Origin: Colius striatus
Lineage: Eukaryota > Chordata > Aves > Coliiformes > Coliidae
Assembly: GCF_028858725.1 (NCBI RefSeq)
Contig: NC_084760.1
Span: forward strand, 91,075,867 to 91,139,866
DNA: 64,000 nt
Reading direction: 5' to 3'
In this document: piece by piece, positions 1-14,900 of the stretch
How positions within the stretch are numbered: the stretch's first letter is position 1
Layout: every line of letters starts with the position of its first letter
The notes under the pieces: generated by a model
The model's database searches: none
Seen by the model: the letters and a program-made list of their open reading frames with translations, nothing else
What the model was told of the DNA's origin: nothing
Program-made: the position numbers and the translations under genes

Positions 1-795
1 ACGAGGCCTGTCCTGGAGGGTTGGGTGGGGAGAAATCTGATGAAGTTCAACAAGGGCAAGTGTAGAGTCTTGCATCTAGGGAAGAATAACCCCATGTACC
101 AATATAGGTTGGGGAATGAACTGTTAGAGAGTACTATAGGTAAAAGGGACCTGGGGATCCTGGTGGACAGCAGGATGACCATGAGCCAGTAATGTGCCCT
201 CGTGGCCAAGAAGGTCAATGGCATCCTGGGGTGTATTAGAAGGGCTGTGGTTAGCAGTAGATCGAGAGAGGTTCTCCTGCCCCTCTACTCTGCCCTTGTG
301 AGACCACATCTGGAATAATGTGTCCAGTTCTGGGCCCCTCAGTTCAAGAAGGACAGGGAGCTGCTGGAGAGAGTTCAGCACAGGGCCACCAAGATGATGA
401 AGGGAGAGGAGCATCTCCCTTATGATGAAAGGCTGAGAGCTGTGGGTCTTCAGCTTGGAGGAGACTGAGGGATTGACCTCATTAATGTTTACAAATATGT
501 AAAGGGCATGTGTCAGGTTCTTCTCAATCATATCCAATGACAGGACAAGGGGCAATGGTACAAGCTGGAACAGAAGAGGTTCCAAAGGAATACAAGGAAG
601 AATTTCTTCACTATGAGGATGACAGAGCACTGGAACAGGCTGCCCAGATAGGTTGTAGAGTGTCCTTCTCTGGAGACATTCAAAACCCACCTGGACAAGT
701 TTCTGTGTGACCTACTCTAGGTGGTCCTGCTCTGACAGGGGGGTTTGGACTAGATGATCTTTCAAGGTCTCTTCCAGCCCTTGAGATTCTGTGAA
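1..795 (+). mobile_element. CR1 LINE, 3' part, cut by window edge
   Basis: The sequence matches the 3' end of avian CR1 retrotransposons: a decayed reverse-transcriptase C-terminus region followed by the usual 3' UTR. It ends with a run resembling GATGATCTTTCAAGGTCTCTTCC and the tail GATTCTGTGA. Stops and frame breaks interrupt the coding frame, so it is a dead copy. The 5' side continues beyond the window. Open frames on the opposite strand here are chance by-products of the element. Confidence 0.9.
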
Positions 796-3700
796 CAATT
801 GCTGGTAAAATTTAGACCTGGGCTAATGCAAATCCACTATACATTAGAGTTTTTTCATTAAACAAAGAAAACAGTTTCCTAACAAGGAACAACAAATTCC
901 CAGCCACTCACAAGAACAGGTTTCTATTTATCACAACAGTATTAGTTTCACAGCCTGTGTACTGAATTATCCTGAGGAAGAGTAAAGCAAACAAAGAAGT
1001 ATCACTCGTGAGTCTCAAGTAGTGAGATTGGTTATGATTGCTCATTAAAACCTTCTGATAAAGTGTTTGTAGGAGCCAAACATCTAAATTTACAAAACAG
1101 TGTTTTGCTCATGAGAGCAACGTTTGCAACACAGAAAGCCTAAAGATATTGCTTATAGTATAGAACACTAAAAATAGAAGCTGCCAGAGTAGAACCAGGT
1201 GATCCTCAGCACACCTGTGAGCGAGATTATTCCAGAGACGCAGTTGCCACAGCAAAGGAGATAGTCTACTCTTAAGTGCTTAATCTATAGGATCATGTTC
1301 CATTGCAAAGTTAAACTACTCTTTAGGTTTGACAATAGCCACATTTCTGCTCATGGTACAATACACTGCAGTGTGTACTAGTCACTGAAAGGGAGACCCG
1401 TCCCCTCTAGCCCTATCACAGAATATGTGCTCCACCCATAGGAAGTGTTCTGTTTCTCCCTGCTCCTGGATGCTCCACACACCCTTTAGAACATTGGTTG
1501 TCAGTGTAATTTAGAAAGTGCTGGATATCCTGTAAGGAAGTAAACCTTGTCCAAAACAGAGAAAATACAGAGTTTGTCCTTGCAACTCTATATTAAAAGT
1601 TGTATTATTTTTGGTCCCAAATATACATCAATATCTTCAGCCACGCTTGTCTAAGCTGTGATTTCAGCAATTCTCACATGCTATATTATTCTTGTCAGAG
1701 GTATTACTATGCTAGGGAACATACAGGCTGTAATGCTGATAATTCAATAGGAAGATGTCTTCCTCTGAATCTGCAGTGATCCAGCTTACCCACGTCAGCA
1801 GGAAGGTACCACTGGAGGTCCCTGCCACTGCACAAGATGTGCAGTCTTGATTGTTTGCCCTGATTTAAGAGTTCTGGGTCTGTTTCAGCTACAGTAGAAA
1901 TGTCAGCTCAGGTATCTTGGATTAAGTCCAGGTACATAATTGCGTTCTTCCTGTCTATATTTCCTTTTTGCTTTCAGTTGGATAAACTATTCCTCATGCT
2001 GCAGACTAAATTGTGTTCTGCTGCTCTGCATACTAAAAAGCTGCCATATTCCACCCCAAACTTGGCTGTATTTAAAGGCTGGATTAACTGTTCTTTAAGT
2101 ATGCAGTTTGGAACTGGAGTGAAAAGTCCATTGTGTGTTTTAGGATTGCTGCTATTTAAAACGGCCTTTTACCACTACTATCTTCATCTTGCACTCAAGT
2201 CTTGAAAGCAGTATATGAAAGACAGACCACTGTAGCGAGTGGGTTAATACCCACAACAAGCCCAAATCGCTGTTTGGTTAGATGGGGATTGCTGCAATGT
2301 TTTTCTGGAGGGGGTTGGGAGGAAAATGGCCTCTTCAGAATTAAGGAAAAAGTAATCCACTTACATCATAGAAAGCTGGAATCACATCAAAAGCTGTGAA
2401 AGCTCAGAAATTGGCAACTTGAAGTCTGCTAAGAACCAAAATGAATTTATACCTTTTTAATAGAGCTGGAACAATGATTCAAACAACTTAATCCCTTAGC
2501 AATTTCACAACCTTTGTTACTTTTCAGAAATCCCTCTCTTGTCCTGATGTCTCAAATCATCCATTTAAATCTTTTGCATATTTAGAACCAGATTTTGCTG
2601 TTCTAAGTGTTTGATCCTGTTGACTTCAATAGAGCTGCAGATATGCTTGGGAGTGCTGCAGAGCTTGGTCTCTAGCCTTGACACAGGGAACACCAAAACA
2701 AGGCAGCACAGCTTGAGGACAGTACAGAATTTTGTGTAGCTACAAGCTATTGTGAGAAAGCCAATAAGCTCTCATTTTTTAAATGAGAGTAACATCAACA
2801 TGCTTGCCAGGAGAGCTGAAAAAGCTAAAGCACATCCATGTGACAGACTACGGTATGCATTTGCAACAATAGAGTGCTTATGCATAGATACGTGATCTCT
2901 CCAAGCCTGAAGCTGTCAGTATGGCATTACATATAGTTGCAGGACAACTGAAGGACAACTGTAGCATCTGAGTCCATATCTAAAGTGTAGGGCTTGGTCT
3001 GCTTGGTACCAGAACACACTCTTCTACCTGGACCTGCACTGCAAAAAAAGGTCCCAAGCCCAGGCTTTCTGCAACAAACACCACTCTTTTCCTGAAACCA
3101 CTGTGTTAAGCTTCACATGCATGCATGTGTTGGTTTTCTGCAATGTTAATCCTGTTTGATCTCCAGGTATAAAATTACTTTTGCACATTTTCTCCATTGA
3201 AAGACCCTTTTTCTAGACAGTAGTCCCGTTACCCCTCTGAAAGACCTCAGGACCCCTGTGCCTGTGCTGCAAAAAAAACCAAAAAAAACACCACCAAAAA
3301 GCAAAACCACATCTTTGGACAAGAGATGGCTCCTCTGCAGAGCTGCGAAGAGTACTAGGAAGGAAATGTTCTAAAGAACCTTCCAAGTGTACTCCAAAAC
3401 CTCAGGTAGCAGGAGCAAAGTTTTGGTAGTGATTTTTTTTTTTGACTGCTCTACTCTCCTTCCTTAAGATTTTGTGTTTTCACCTGCTCTTTTCTGTGAA
3501 AGAAAAGCATTTTTTTCCTCATATATTAACTGTCAGGCAGCAAGTCTGTAGCTCTGGTAAAGTCAGCATATACTCAAGAACTTCATCATTTTGGGACCCA
3601 AGATTAACCCAGGTAGCATTTCTAGTGCCAGGTGAGACAGAGATTGCCCACAGCTTCCAATTTGGACTATTCTCAAGAATCAGCATGTCCAGTTCAACAC

Positions 3701-6700
3701 ACAGAGCAACATGACAGTACATTGAGGGAAGTCAGTTTATGTGGGAGGCCATGACCCCTAGAGATTTCATCTTCTACCAATGAGCACCTTGGAAAGTTAC
3801 AAAAAAGACTAAAAATTTGGCAATGTATCACAACAGCCAAATTGCATTTCCTTCTATCTCAGACTGAAGTGTTCTTCAAATTTGTTTCTGGTCCTCCCAG
3901 CTGCACATATTTGGAAGTGCTGGTCCCCAGGTTGTTTAGTCATTCTCATCCAGGAATCATTTAAAGAAAACCTCAATTGGTAAAATTTGAGTTTCTTTGT
4001 ACAAATGCTTAAAAGCAACAGAAGATGCTGAAAGAGGCTAAGCTTCCATTCACTAATGACAGTGTCTTAATCTGGTTAACAGTCACATTTGGATGATAGT
4101 AACTGCCTAGTAGCAATGTCAAGTCAGGGTCCTTTACAGGCACAATAATTACAGCAGTTAATTATGTGCACAGTGTCATAGGTGTGCATAACAATATATT
4201 GTTTAGACAAGTCCCTACCCCAAGGACCTTACAGTATAATCTGGATGGACACAGTATAGATAATTAAAGAATGACCTACGGAAACAAAAGTAGAAGTGAG
4301 TTGAATGCAAGTTCATCTACTGTTATGACTGTGGGACATATTTGCCCCTCTGACTATCTAATGCTACTGCCAGATTTGCTTTTCAAATGTGGCTTGCACA
4401 GCAGCTTTGGACTCCCGAGAGGCTGGAGGCAGCACAGGATCTCTATTACTGAAGTCCTGGTGCCCTCCTGTGGCCACTCAGTATGGACAAAAAAAAGTTA
4501 GTCTACCCTTCTGTTTATAAACGTTTGATCTCTAGGTTTGTGTGACATCCCACAACACCAATTACCATTCTTCTGCCAGCGAAGGTAGCCCTTACCGTTT
4601 GTGTATCTCAGTGAAATAGTTTCCCCTCCAGAAAGTATAATCTACTGCCATTTCCTTCAGAGTATAAGGTGATTGTGAAGAAAAGGGGCAGAGAAGTTCA
4701 GGTCAGGTTGGTACAAGAGGTCAATAACATATCCACACAGGGACAATCAGCACCCACAACAGAACCATGAATTTCTGGAACCATTAGCTACATTACAATT
4801 CAGAATTACATTAACCATTTAAAATAAACACCACTCATAGGCCAGAGGAGGAGAATTAGCTGTTAGGAAACTCAAAAGTAAATTCTCCATTAACTAGTAT
4901 TTTTCCAACTTCTAAATCAATCTTCTTTAACAATAATATCCCTTTTTTCTTTACTATTGTTTTATCTACATTTCCAGCTCTGTGTAATGTCCCTCACTTT
5001 CCATGGGAACTAGAAATAGAAATACCACGCTGCAGATGAGGAAGGTGACTCCTGATGGTTATCCAGCCTGGATCCAGAGTAAGGTAGAAAAACTTTTACA
5101 GACTTCATGCAGCCACTTACAAAAGGCTCTTCTGAATCCACACATCTCTCCTGTGAGCTGCAGAAGAGTGCCCTCCTCCATCTATTTGATTATGTACTTT
5201 AATACAAACACTGACAACGTCTTCTGGATTTTAAAGAGTTCATTCTGAAAAGCAGAAAAGCTGCATGAATGAAGAACTGAAGCAGTCCTTGGCAAATGAG
5301 GAAAAAAGGCCTTCAAAGGTCTTGGGAAGGCTTCTTGAAGGAAATATGAAATAGCAGCAAGAAAAGCCACAGAATTAGTGCTTTGCCAGGGAAATATTCT
5401 CTGTTTCCTATAAGAACCTCTGACAAAATTTTTATGGAACCACAAAGAATTCTTGCTTGCATTTTCATGAAGCAAACAAAAAAAAGTTAGAGACCAAATA
5501 GGTCCTTTGTCCATGTGTATGCCCCATAAATGACAATTCAAAAACGTTATCTGGGATAATCCAGTCAGCTCAAAAGACAAGAGAGCAGGGATGCCCTAGC
5601 CATCTGAACAGCAAATGTTTATTGCATAAGAAAATTGTGGTGGTGTAAATATTGTTAGGTTGCCAAGGAAATTGTAAAAACTTCACACTCTCCATAAATG
5701 TATACACATCCTTGGACAAAGACGTCTCTATGGCTTTGGGACAGAATGCGAGACGTGCTGAGCCTTAAAATATGCTTGAAAATGTACAGTGTGATATTGG
5801 AAAATCCAGACTATCCGTTAACCTTTTACATATGTTAGGTATGCACATATTCATATGTGGACAAAGCCAGCAACTTGAATAAAATATTCAACACCTACAC
5901 TTTACATGGACTGTTATGTATAAACTTGTGTTTTAAAGTACATTTTCTCTATTTTTACTGAATTACACCTTAAATATGCATTTCATAAAATAAATAGCAA
6001 AATCATGTCATAAATAAAAAGTACTTAAAAATGAAAGTCTGAGGAAGATGCAAATTGTTTCAAACTCCACACAAAGGATGAAAACCCTTTTCACTTACTC
6101 AGAAAAAAAAACAGCATAGGAAATCTTTTCTGTAACAGTATCATCCATTTCTATTTCACTTTGATTTTTCTTCTGCTTCCTCTCTTTAGGACTGGGAAGA
6201 AATATTTTTTTTTCTACACATGCACACACACACTCATTACACTTCTGATGCTCCCGATTTTTCCAAATCTCAAAGGAGAGTCCCCTACAAGCAACTATTT
6301 TGTTTCCAGACAATCTATAGTCCCTATCCTATTAACAATTAATTTTTTTTTTCTTTTACACTTTTTTTCCCCATTGGTCTGTAGAATGCCATGCATGGTT
6401 TGCAAAATTCATTGTTTATTGTTCAAGTCAAAATGGTACATTACCTGTAATAGAGACAACAAGAATTGTGACAATCGTTATTCAATGTAACAGCAGACTG
6501 GATTTTGCACTACATCTCTCAATTCACACTCTCACAGTGTAAAGATGTTATACATCACCTGAGTAAAGGATACCCAAAGCCTGCTTCTACTAAGACTGTA
6601 TTACAGGCTCTTTCTGTGTATACATGAGAAATATAAAACAGCACATAACAACACTGCTCAGCTGCAATGTGGACAAAGCCATGGAACTGAAGCAATAGAA

Positions 6701-8690
6701 GACAGTCACGTATGGCTTCCCATGCAAATGCCAAGAAAGCTGAATCTAAACTTGATGCTAGTCACAATTGCACCCAATTGTCTTGTAAAAATACACAAAA
6801 CATCCCAGTTTCCTGAAGTGTACTCCATCCAGTTGTATTTCTAGGAAAGCTCTGCTCACACTTCAATTGGCAATTAACTTTTTCCCCATTAAAATATCAT
6901 CATGTCTGTCTTGGAATGCATGCACACCATGTGCAGCATGCAGATGAACATCATGCTACAGACAAGCTTTAGCAGTGAACTGGACATCCATATCACCTTG
7001 ACACAGAGCAGAAAACCAGTATGATCATACCTTGCAAATCAATACAATCAATTGCGTAACAAATCATCCCTTTTTCTTGATATATTTTAAGATTTGAAAA
7101 GTTTAGTTTAACAAAAAATGGCAGAAAAGTATATGTACAACATGTAACCTAACTTTTCTCAGGCCTTTTATGCTTACAGCCAGTTGGAACTTACTGGAAA
7201 ATATTTTACACTGAAGATAATCCAATTCCAACATTAAATAAAAGCTCAATCGTGTCAGATTTTTCTAAAGAATAGAAATTCCCAATATCTCCTGTTTATA
7301 AGAAAAATAATTTTGTCTATAGGAAGTAAAACAATTATCCTTTTTTTTCCTTCCCTTTCCATTTCCTTAGAGAACTCCAGAGGAGAGCTGCTTGAGGTGG
7401 ATCCCCAAACCTCAAGTGCTGCCAGAAGTCAAGGTCAGCTCAGTATGTTTTTAGAAAAAAAAAAAGAATGTGTTTGCTTCTTTGGAGGGTGAAACAAGAA
7501 ATATCAAACAAGGGTTCCCAGCTAAACTCCTGGCAGTCTGAAAGACCTGACACTATTCTTGAAGCTTTCTGATAAGCTCAGTCTGGGGAGCACTGTGATA
7601 CACCTTAACAGCAAGGAAAATCCTGAGATATCACCCCAGCAACATAGTCATCTACTTTGTTTAGGTCAATATAACCCTTATCACTACAAGCCAAAAACTC
7701 AGTAGTTCTCAAAATAAAGAGCCATGTGAAGCCTTAAAATGTTTTACCGTGCCTACAATTCACGATTCCATTCACAGATTAAGGGAACAAAAATATCATC
7801 ACAGTCACATATAGAGATCTTTGTAAGTGTAACTTTCAAACCACTCTTCCTCCTTCAAAATTATTTTTCATCTTCTCAGATGCTTCCAGATGAAAATTTA
7901 AGCTAACTTGTCAACATCATACTAAAACAGATAGTTCATTACAATCTACTACTTAGTTTTGAATTTCCATGATGAATCTTTGAAGCAGTTGAACTCACAG
8001 CCATTCCAAACTTCCACCATTTGGAGACAGAAGGAAGTCTGTCAAGACATTGATGTTGTCTCCCCAAAACAACTGAAGAATATACCATTCAAGCAACTTA
8101 GGCAGCACAATAATTTCCAGAAGTTGAAAAAAAAAATAGACATACAACTATTTCCAAGAAACATACTTCTAGTCACTTCAAGCAAACATTACACTAAAAG
8201 AAAACAGATCCCACAACAACACAACTCACTCTCTAGTACAAGTCTAAATATATCACTCATACACAGCCAAATACATAGAGCTGACATATCTAGGGTCTAT
8301 TTTACAAATAATATTCAGTGTCAATAATAATCATATTTATATTGACTCAAAACCACAGTAAACAAACAACATGTAAGTTTATCATCATAAACATCAAAAT
8401 GCTCATCACCTTTCAGAGTTGCGTCTGTGGCCAAATGTTAGTTAAATGATCTGCAAATGCTCTTTTTTTCTGCTTCAAAGCAGAAGTGCAGAATAGCAAG
8501 AGAGTTACTATATTGTGGTTGTGGATAGACTTACATACTTGACAGGAGAATATCATATAAAGATTAAAAATAAGCACTTGGACTAAAAAGAAATTGCAAT
8601 CTTTGTTCATTCTTTAACTACACTGCTATCTTCTGAGTGGCACTTTCTAACTATACAGAAGCTCACCTTTATCAACAAAAAGGCTACTAG
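796..8690. other. Non-coding intergenic stretch
   Basis: No open frame here resembles a known protein, and I see no exon with convincing splice sites and coding character. The sequence is AT-rich with short A/T runs (3,270-3,300 and 6,340-6,370, for example). One CTCF-like motif is noted separately. It is probably intergenic, or intronic to a gene not visible here. Confidence 0.6.
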
Positions 8691-8691
8691 T

Positions 8692-8965
8692 AGAATCATA
8701 GAATGGGTTGGAAGGGACTCTTAAACAGCATTTAGTCCCAATCCTCCTGCAGTGAGCAGAGATGTCTTCAACTAGCTCAGAGACCATTCCAACCTGACCT
8801 TGAATGTTTGCAAAGATTAATAATCTACCAGCTCTGAGCAACTTGTTCCAGTATTTCATCACCTTCATAAAGATTTCTTCCTCATATCTAGTCTAAATCT
8901 ATCCTCTTTTAGTTTAAAACCGTTACCCCCTTGTTCTATCGCTACAGACCCTGCTAAAAAAGTCC
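8692..8965 (-). mobile_element. CR1 LINE 3' fragment
   Basis: It begins with the reverse complement of a CR1 tail (AGAATCATAGAATGGGTTGG), then GAAGGGACT and a decayed CR1 3' region containing TTCCAGTATTTCATCACC and TTACCCCCTTGTTCTATC. It is 5' truncated, in the minus orientation, and diverged. The left end is sharp and the right end is approximate. Confidence 0.85.
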
Positions 8966-11900
8966 ACTCTCAAATAAACTATCATGTCCTTGATCAACAG
9001 TCTGCTATGACAGTTGCAATCACTAAAGTCATTCTCTATATTATGTCTAGTACCAAAACACAAAGCCACTGGCAACAAAAAAAAACCCAAAACACATACA
9101 AAAGGACTGTTACACAGTATTAATAATGTCATGCAACACCATGGCAGGAATTTCATCCATTCTTCAGATCAAGAACTACCACATTCCAAGACATCCTCCT
9201 GTCCCCATACATTTATAACCCATGCCCACACCTCACATTGCTGCATCCCCCCAGTAACCACTTCCAGTCTTTCTATCAAAAATATTTACAGCTTCCACAA
9301 GGGTAATTCAATCTATGCTAATTTTCCAATCAATTCTGTATTCTACTCTCCAACATTCACATCCCAGCTGACGCAAAAAGCAGGCACCCGGTTTTACACT
9401 GAGATTGCAGAGCAACCAAATGCTTAATGACCTAAGCAGTTCAGTTCAACGATGATTAGATCGTAGCAAGGTTTCCAAAGTGAATTGTATGCAGTTTCCC
9501 ACCACAGAATCTAAATGTGAGACAAGGAGCCTTGGTTTCGAATCAGTGAAAAATTTATACATGCTTGATTTCTTTTAAGTGAAATGGATGTTTTCCATAG
9601 ACTAAAAGTGCTTTGTTAAAAATCCTGTTAGTCATGCGTTACTCAGATAAAACTTAGCCCATTTTTTTTTCTCCCCCCAGACTTCTTTCAGCTACCTAAA
9701 TGGTTGCTCTTCCAAACTGCCCTGTCTTGAGCCTGCTGTTTTCAAATTCATCTCTTTCAATAGAGCAGTCATTTGAGTACTGTAAACCCTTCAAAGGCTG
9801 GATTGTCACCTGTGCTCTGAAATACATTATAAGTTTACATCCTCAAGCTTACAAACAAATGCTCCTTTCAATGAGAATATTTGCCAAGATTTCTAAAAGA
9901 AAATAATGTGGAACTACACTGATTTTTTGCACTTCAAGCCAAAAATTTCCCAGAGCTTCAAGATAGTCACATCAACTCTAATTTATGACAACCTTGGGAG
10001 CTTTTGATTTTTACATTGTTGAGGTGATTTTAGAAGGCAAGACACAGTCTTGTGATTGCCAATTACAAGGTTGCATTGCATTCTTAGTGCACTGCAAGGC
10101 TATAGCTTATAAATGAAAAACAAACAAAACAAAAACTGAAACAAAACACTGAACAGGAGGGAAACCCTATGGGTAGGGTATTTTCTATGGATTCTTTGGG
10201 TTGCTGGAGTCAATTCCCTGCCTACAAGCACATTTGAGGCATACAACAGCACTCCCCTGAAACTAACGGTCTGTCAGGTTTTGTCTCTTAGACAATCTAC
10301 ATAATTGCATAAATTGCTTTCACTTTCTGTATACTATGTACAACTCAATCGTTGAAAGAACAGAAATTGGGCATCATTAGCCCATATACTCTATTCCTGA
10401 GTCCATACATACCATTACATTAATTAACGTATTCATGTTGATTTCTTCAAGTTGCATAGTACAGTAGGATAATTAATACAACTACAGAAGTTTGCAAAAA
10501 TAGATTGTTTAGAAGTCAAATTTTACAACTTTTAAGATAAAAGAAAAAATAAATTGTAAACTTTCCCTTTATCCATCCAAGGCAGGGCATTAGGCTTTAA
10601 TTTCCCTGAATTTGAGTCCCAAATACAGAACTAATTTCTGCAAATGATGCTCAAGTCTAAGGAAAATAGCAGAGCTACCCACAGAGAGCTTCAACAGATA
10701 GGTTGAATGCTGTAAGAATCTGATGGAGTTCCTTCCAGTGAAGGAGAAAAGGTTGCTACTAAATACACATATTTAATAAAAGAACAACTACACACAGCCA
10801 AATATAGATAAAACAGTAAGGTTCCCATACACAGGAAAGACATCTCTACAAAAGCAAAGCAACAACCTGCTCCACCTACAAGTCATGTTCTGCTTGGAAG
10901 GACCACTGCAAGATGCACCTGACTGAAGATGGAGAAAATATGTCAGCTTTGATCCCGTCCAACTGCAAGGATCATGGCTGCCTAGACTCAGGTTGTTTTG
11001 CTCTCCATGACATGGAGTATCCTTTTATTGGATTGCTACGAGCAGCTGAATTCAGCACAGTCTCTGCAAAAACTCTTCCCATGAAATACAGTCAAAACAG
11101 TCATGAAAAGCCCTGTGTTTTCATTGCATCCTGAGAAGATCCACAGACTAGGAGAGAAGAAATCCCTTTTTTTTTTATTATTAATTTCTTTTCTTTTTTT
11201 AATGGCATCCTCTCTACAAAGATAAGCGAGAGGGGAACTCTACCAGCATTGCTCACTGGAACTGCACTCATGAGTCTTGCTGATATGTTGAAGTCAAAGC
11301 TTGATGGAATATTTCAGTAATGCTTTGCAAAACAAATAGCTTTACATGCACACTTTCATGAATAAGCAATCCACACAACTATTCTGTGATGAATACCCAT
11401 AAAGAGCTAATTCCATACATTTCAGTGGTTTCATGCTTTTGTCAAGCAAACCATGAACAAGTCCCTTTAGTTCACTTAGGTTTTAAATCCAAACAAAAAT
11501 GCTACAAAATAATAACTTAGTGTGTGGCATCAAGGAAAGTTACAACTGTTGTCAATGCTTCAAAATCTATTCCAAAGTGTTTAATACACAACACCAAACA
11601 GTAGCATACTTCATTGTCTGTCAAAAGCAGAATCAATGCCACTATAACTTAAAACCACAAAGCTCCCCTCTGTCTTTGAAACTGCTTTTCTAACACAAGA
11701 TTGTTCCCTGAACTGAGTGAGTCAGCGCCCATAGCAACACCGAGTCACTCAGGCTCAGACTGGTATCGAGGCACTGCCTTTCTTCCCCCGTCTCACTTTT
11801 TTTCTTCTCTCTTCCTGTTGCTGACACATTCTAATCTTCATCTAGAGATTATGGTGTGGGAATATAAAAGGAGGAGCATTGCTATGCTAGTCTCCAAACC

Positions 11901-14900
11901 AGATAGATTCAGCCTCATTATGTAAAAAGGAGACCCTCTAATGACAAAGCACAAAGACATATCTGGAGAGTAAAATACACGTAAGTTATCAATGGAAGCT
12001 GCAATACAGATCTCAGGATGGATCCTCTCTAACAAAGCTTCATGCAGCAGCAGAATGGACAAGCACAACTCTTAACTGATACAGTTTATCAGCACAGACC
12101 TTCTGTGAAGCCACACAAAGGGGAATGAAATTGCCACTGTCTGCCTGACTGGTGCACAAACACCTCCTTTTGAGGTCCTGACTTTTCAGACTTTTCTTCA
12201 GTCATCAGAAGAAAACAGACACATTTGAAAATAGAAATGCTTGACGTTTTCCTTGAAAAGAGCTGTTAATGGTATAGTTGTACTGGAAGGAGCTGGAGAA
12301 GAGGTCTGTCCTTTGCCAAGAACCCAGCTGAATTGAAGCATAAGCTTACACTGGGTCAGGAATAAGGTATTCTTTTATGGCTCACCTGGTTAAGCATGAT
12401 CCATCATTTCCTGGGAGCACCTCAATGAGTGAGAGGCAAAAAGCAGCTGTCCGATGGAGAACCTGGGGAGAGAAGCATTGGAATTAAACACAGGAGAGAA
12501 TAAAAGGAGATACAGCACAAGTCCCTAAGGAACCATATTTCACTAGCCTGTCTATTGTCCTCCCTTCTATCAATGAGGTGAGCAAGGCATTGGTGACAGG
12601 AGCTATACTCCGCTAATGGCACAAGGTCACCTGGAGTTGTTTCTGCTTACACTTCTTACAACACAGGAATGCACTAATGATCCTACATATGAGTATGGGC
12701 TGATACACCATCGTATTACACAGAGAAGATCTTGTTGCAGATGCTGCCACAGGCTGCAAAGATTTGTCCTAGGAGCAGCAACAAGAAAATATTAATTAAA
12801 CTATTTCTTCAGGGCAGCTAAGGAAAACTGACACCTCAATCCCCTGCCAGACACCAGCTACATATCACCCATATACAAGTAGACCACTAACTTCAGTACA
12901 TACTTCTTCATCACTAAGGCAAGGAAGCTCAATCCTTTATACCTTGCTCTTAAGAAGATGTGTTAACAATGTAACAAGAGTAATGAAAGGCACATGATGT
13001 GTCCAGCCTAGAAACAGGTGGTGCCTTGTTAGAGCACAAAGCCAGAGTTTGTTTCTTGGTTGTAAATTGTTTGAAGCCCTTGAAAAAGATTGAAAAATTA
13101 TAAGGTCATTTCAATAAATTATTTATGCAATCTACTTGAGGAAGAAGTCACAACGGGGCTTTTTTTTCATGAACATTCAGAAGGTACCTCATAAATATTC
13201 AAAACTTCTTTCTCTCCCACATAGATGATAAATATGATAATATGTAAAATAATCTCATTATTTCAATGATAAATACTAAATAAAAGTGCTTTAAAGAGTT
13301 TTGCAAAAGTCGCTGAATGAACGTTTTGGTGAAGCTTCTCACTTCTTATAACAAGAATCTTAAAATTTTTCTTCAATGGTAAATTTTAATAAAACGTGTC
13401 TGTTCCTTTTTTCGGTTTGGGTTCTTTTTGTCCCCAATAATCGGCAACTTTTCCACTCACTCCTTCCTTCACCGGGCTTCCTGTATGGCCAAACAGCAAC
13501 ACCCGTTAATTTTCCGAGTGCCCACAAGAGGGCTCGTTTTCACAGGGCTACGGTTGCAATGAGGGCAAACCATAAGCACCATGTGCAGGTCGAACCGTGC
13601 TCTTACAAACACCCATATGCCTTTGTGCTGTTGTGACATATTAATGATTCAGCAATAGCTCAATTATCCGATGCATATTTAGCACCTTGTTTATGAAAGT
13701 GAATTATTTTACACAGTTCTTCAAGCTATTTAACATCAGCAGTTAAAATTAACCTCAGGAGGAAAAGACTGACACAACCTAGCAATGAAACACAGTTAAA
13801 TGAGAATTTTTTTTTAAAAAAAAGAGGAAAAGGTGGAGTTTTATATATATACATATATAAGCACACTGAAATAAGTGGAAGACCTCCCAAACAAAATGGA
13901 ATTTAGTTAAGATAGAGGAAGGAGTGAAAATTCACTAAACAGACAGTAACTACTTACATCTTACAAAATTAGCAGTCTTATTCAAGAAGTGTAGAAGACA
14001 GAAATTGGTTTGACTGCCTGAGTATCCATCCCTGACGGGCATAGATTTTCCACTTTCTGCAGGTTAAACTGCCCTTAAGGATCTTGTCCACCTTGCACAC
14101 ACACTAATTTGACACCTCAGTCTCACAAGCTCTCAAACTGGCTGCTGCTCATCGTGACAAGAGGCATCCAAGAAAGCCCTGAGCAGGACCAGGTGCTGGT
14201 GTAGCAGCAGGCAGCATTGTGCCCTCAGAGCATGCACCCATCACTCATCCCTCGCAGCTCTGCTGAGGGAGCTGGGATAGCTTGGGAGCTTGTTCCAACT
14301 ATAGTGCTACCAGCAGGCAGAAAATAATGGCAAGCCTCATGTTGTTGTATGGGTTTATTGAGTCATCCACCTGATGAAATCATGAGTGACTTTGGCTTTC
14401 ATTTGTGAGAAAGGATGTTTCTAGTGCTCCTGGAGAGGGACAAAAGCAAATGCCTGCCTTTCTTCTCCCCTCCATCTGTTCCTCTTTTATTGTAAGGTAA
14501 TAGCTTCTATCCCCTAAAAACTACACTCATAATAAACTCAAGCATGCAATTCTGAACTGCTAGCAAAGAAGCATAAGTTGTCTCAAAACAAACAAAAATA
14601 CTTTTAAAAATGCAATCCACAAAAAAAATTTTAAAATGAAATTAAAAGTATATTCCAAAGGATGGATTTTCTCTGGAAAGTGTGAAACAAAAAAAAAAAA
14701 AAACACCCTAGTGGCAACTTTGCTAATGTTACTGATTTTTGAAGAACTGTGTTCAGAAGCTTTGGTAGAAAGAAGCTGTAAAATGAGACTAAGAGATGGT
14801 TGTGAGGACTTAGACTGACCCTTGAGCAAATGACTTCTTTTTTTGTCTGTAGAATGAGAGGTTGATCTTATTCAGGGCACTGGGGAATCAGACAAACAGA

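Noticed and set aside
7959-8327. 122-codon plus-strand frame rich in Asn, Gln, Lys and Ser.
   Set aside because: It follows AT-rich background composition. No family resemblance, splice sites or promoter.
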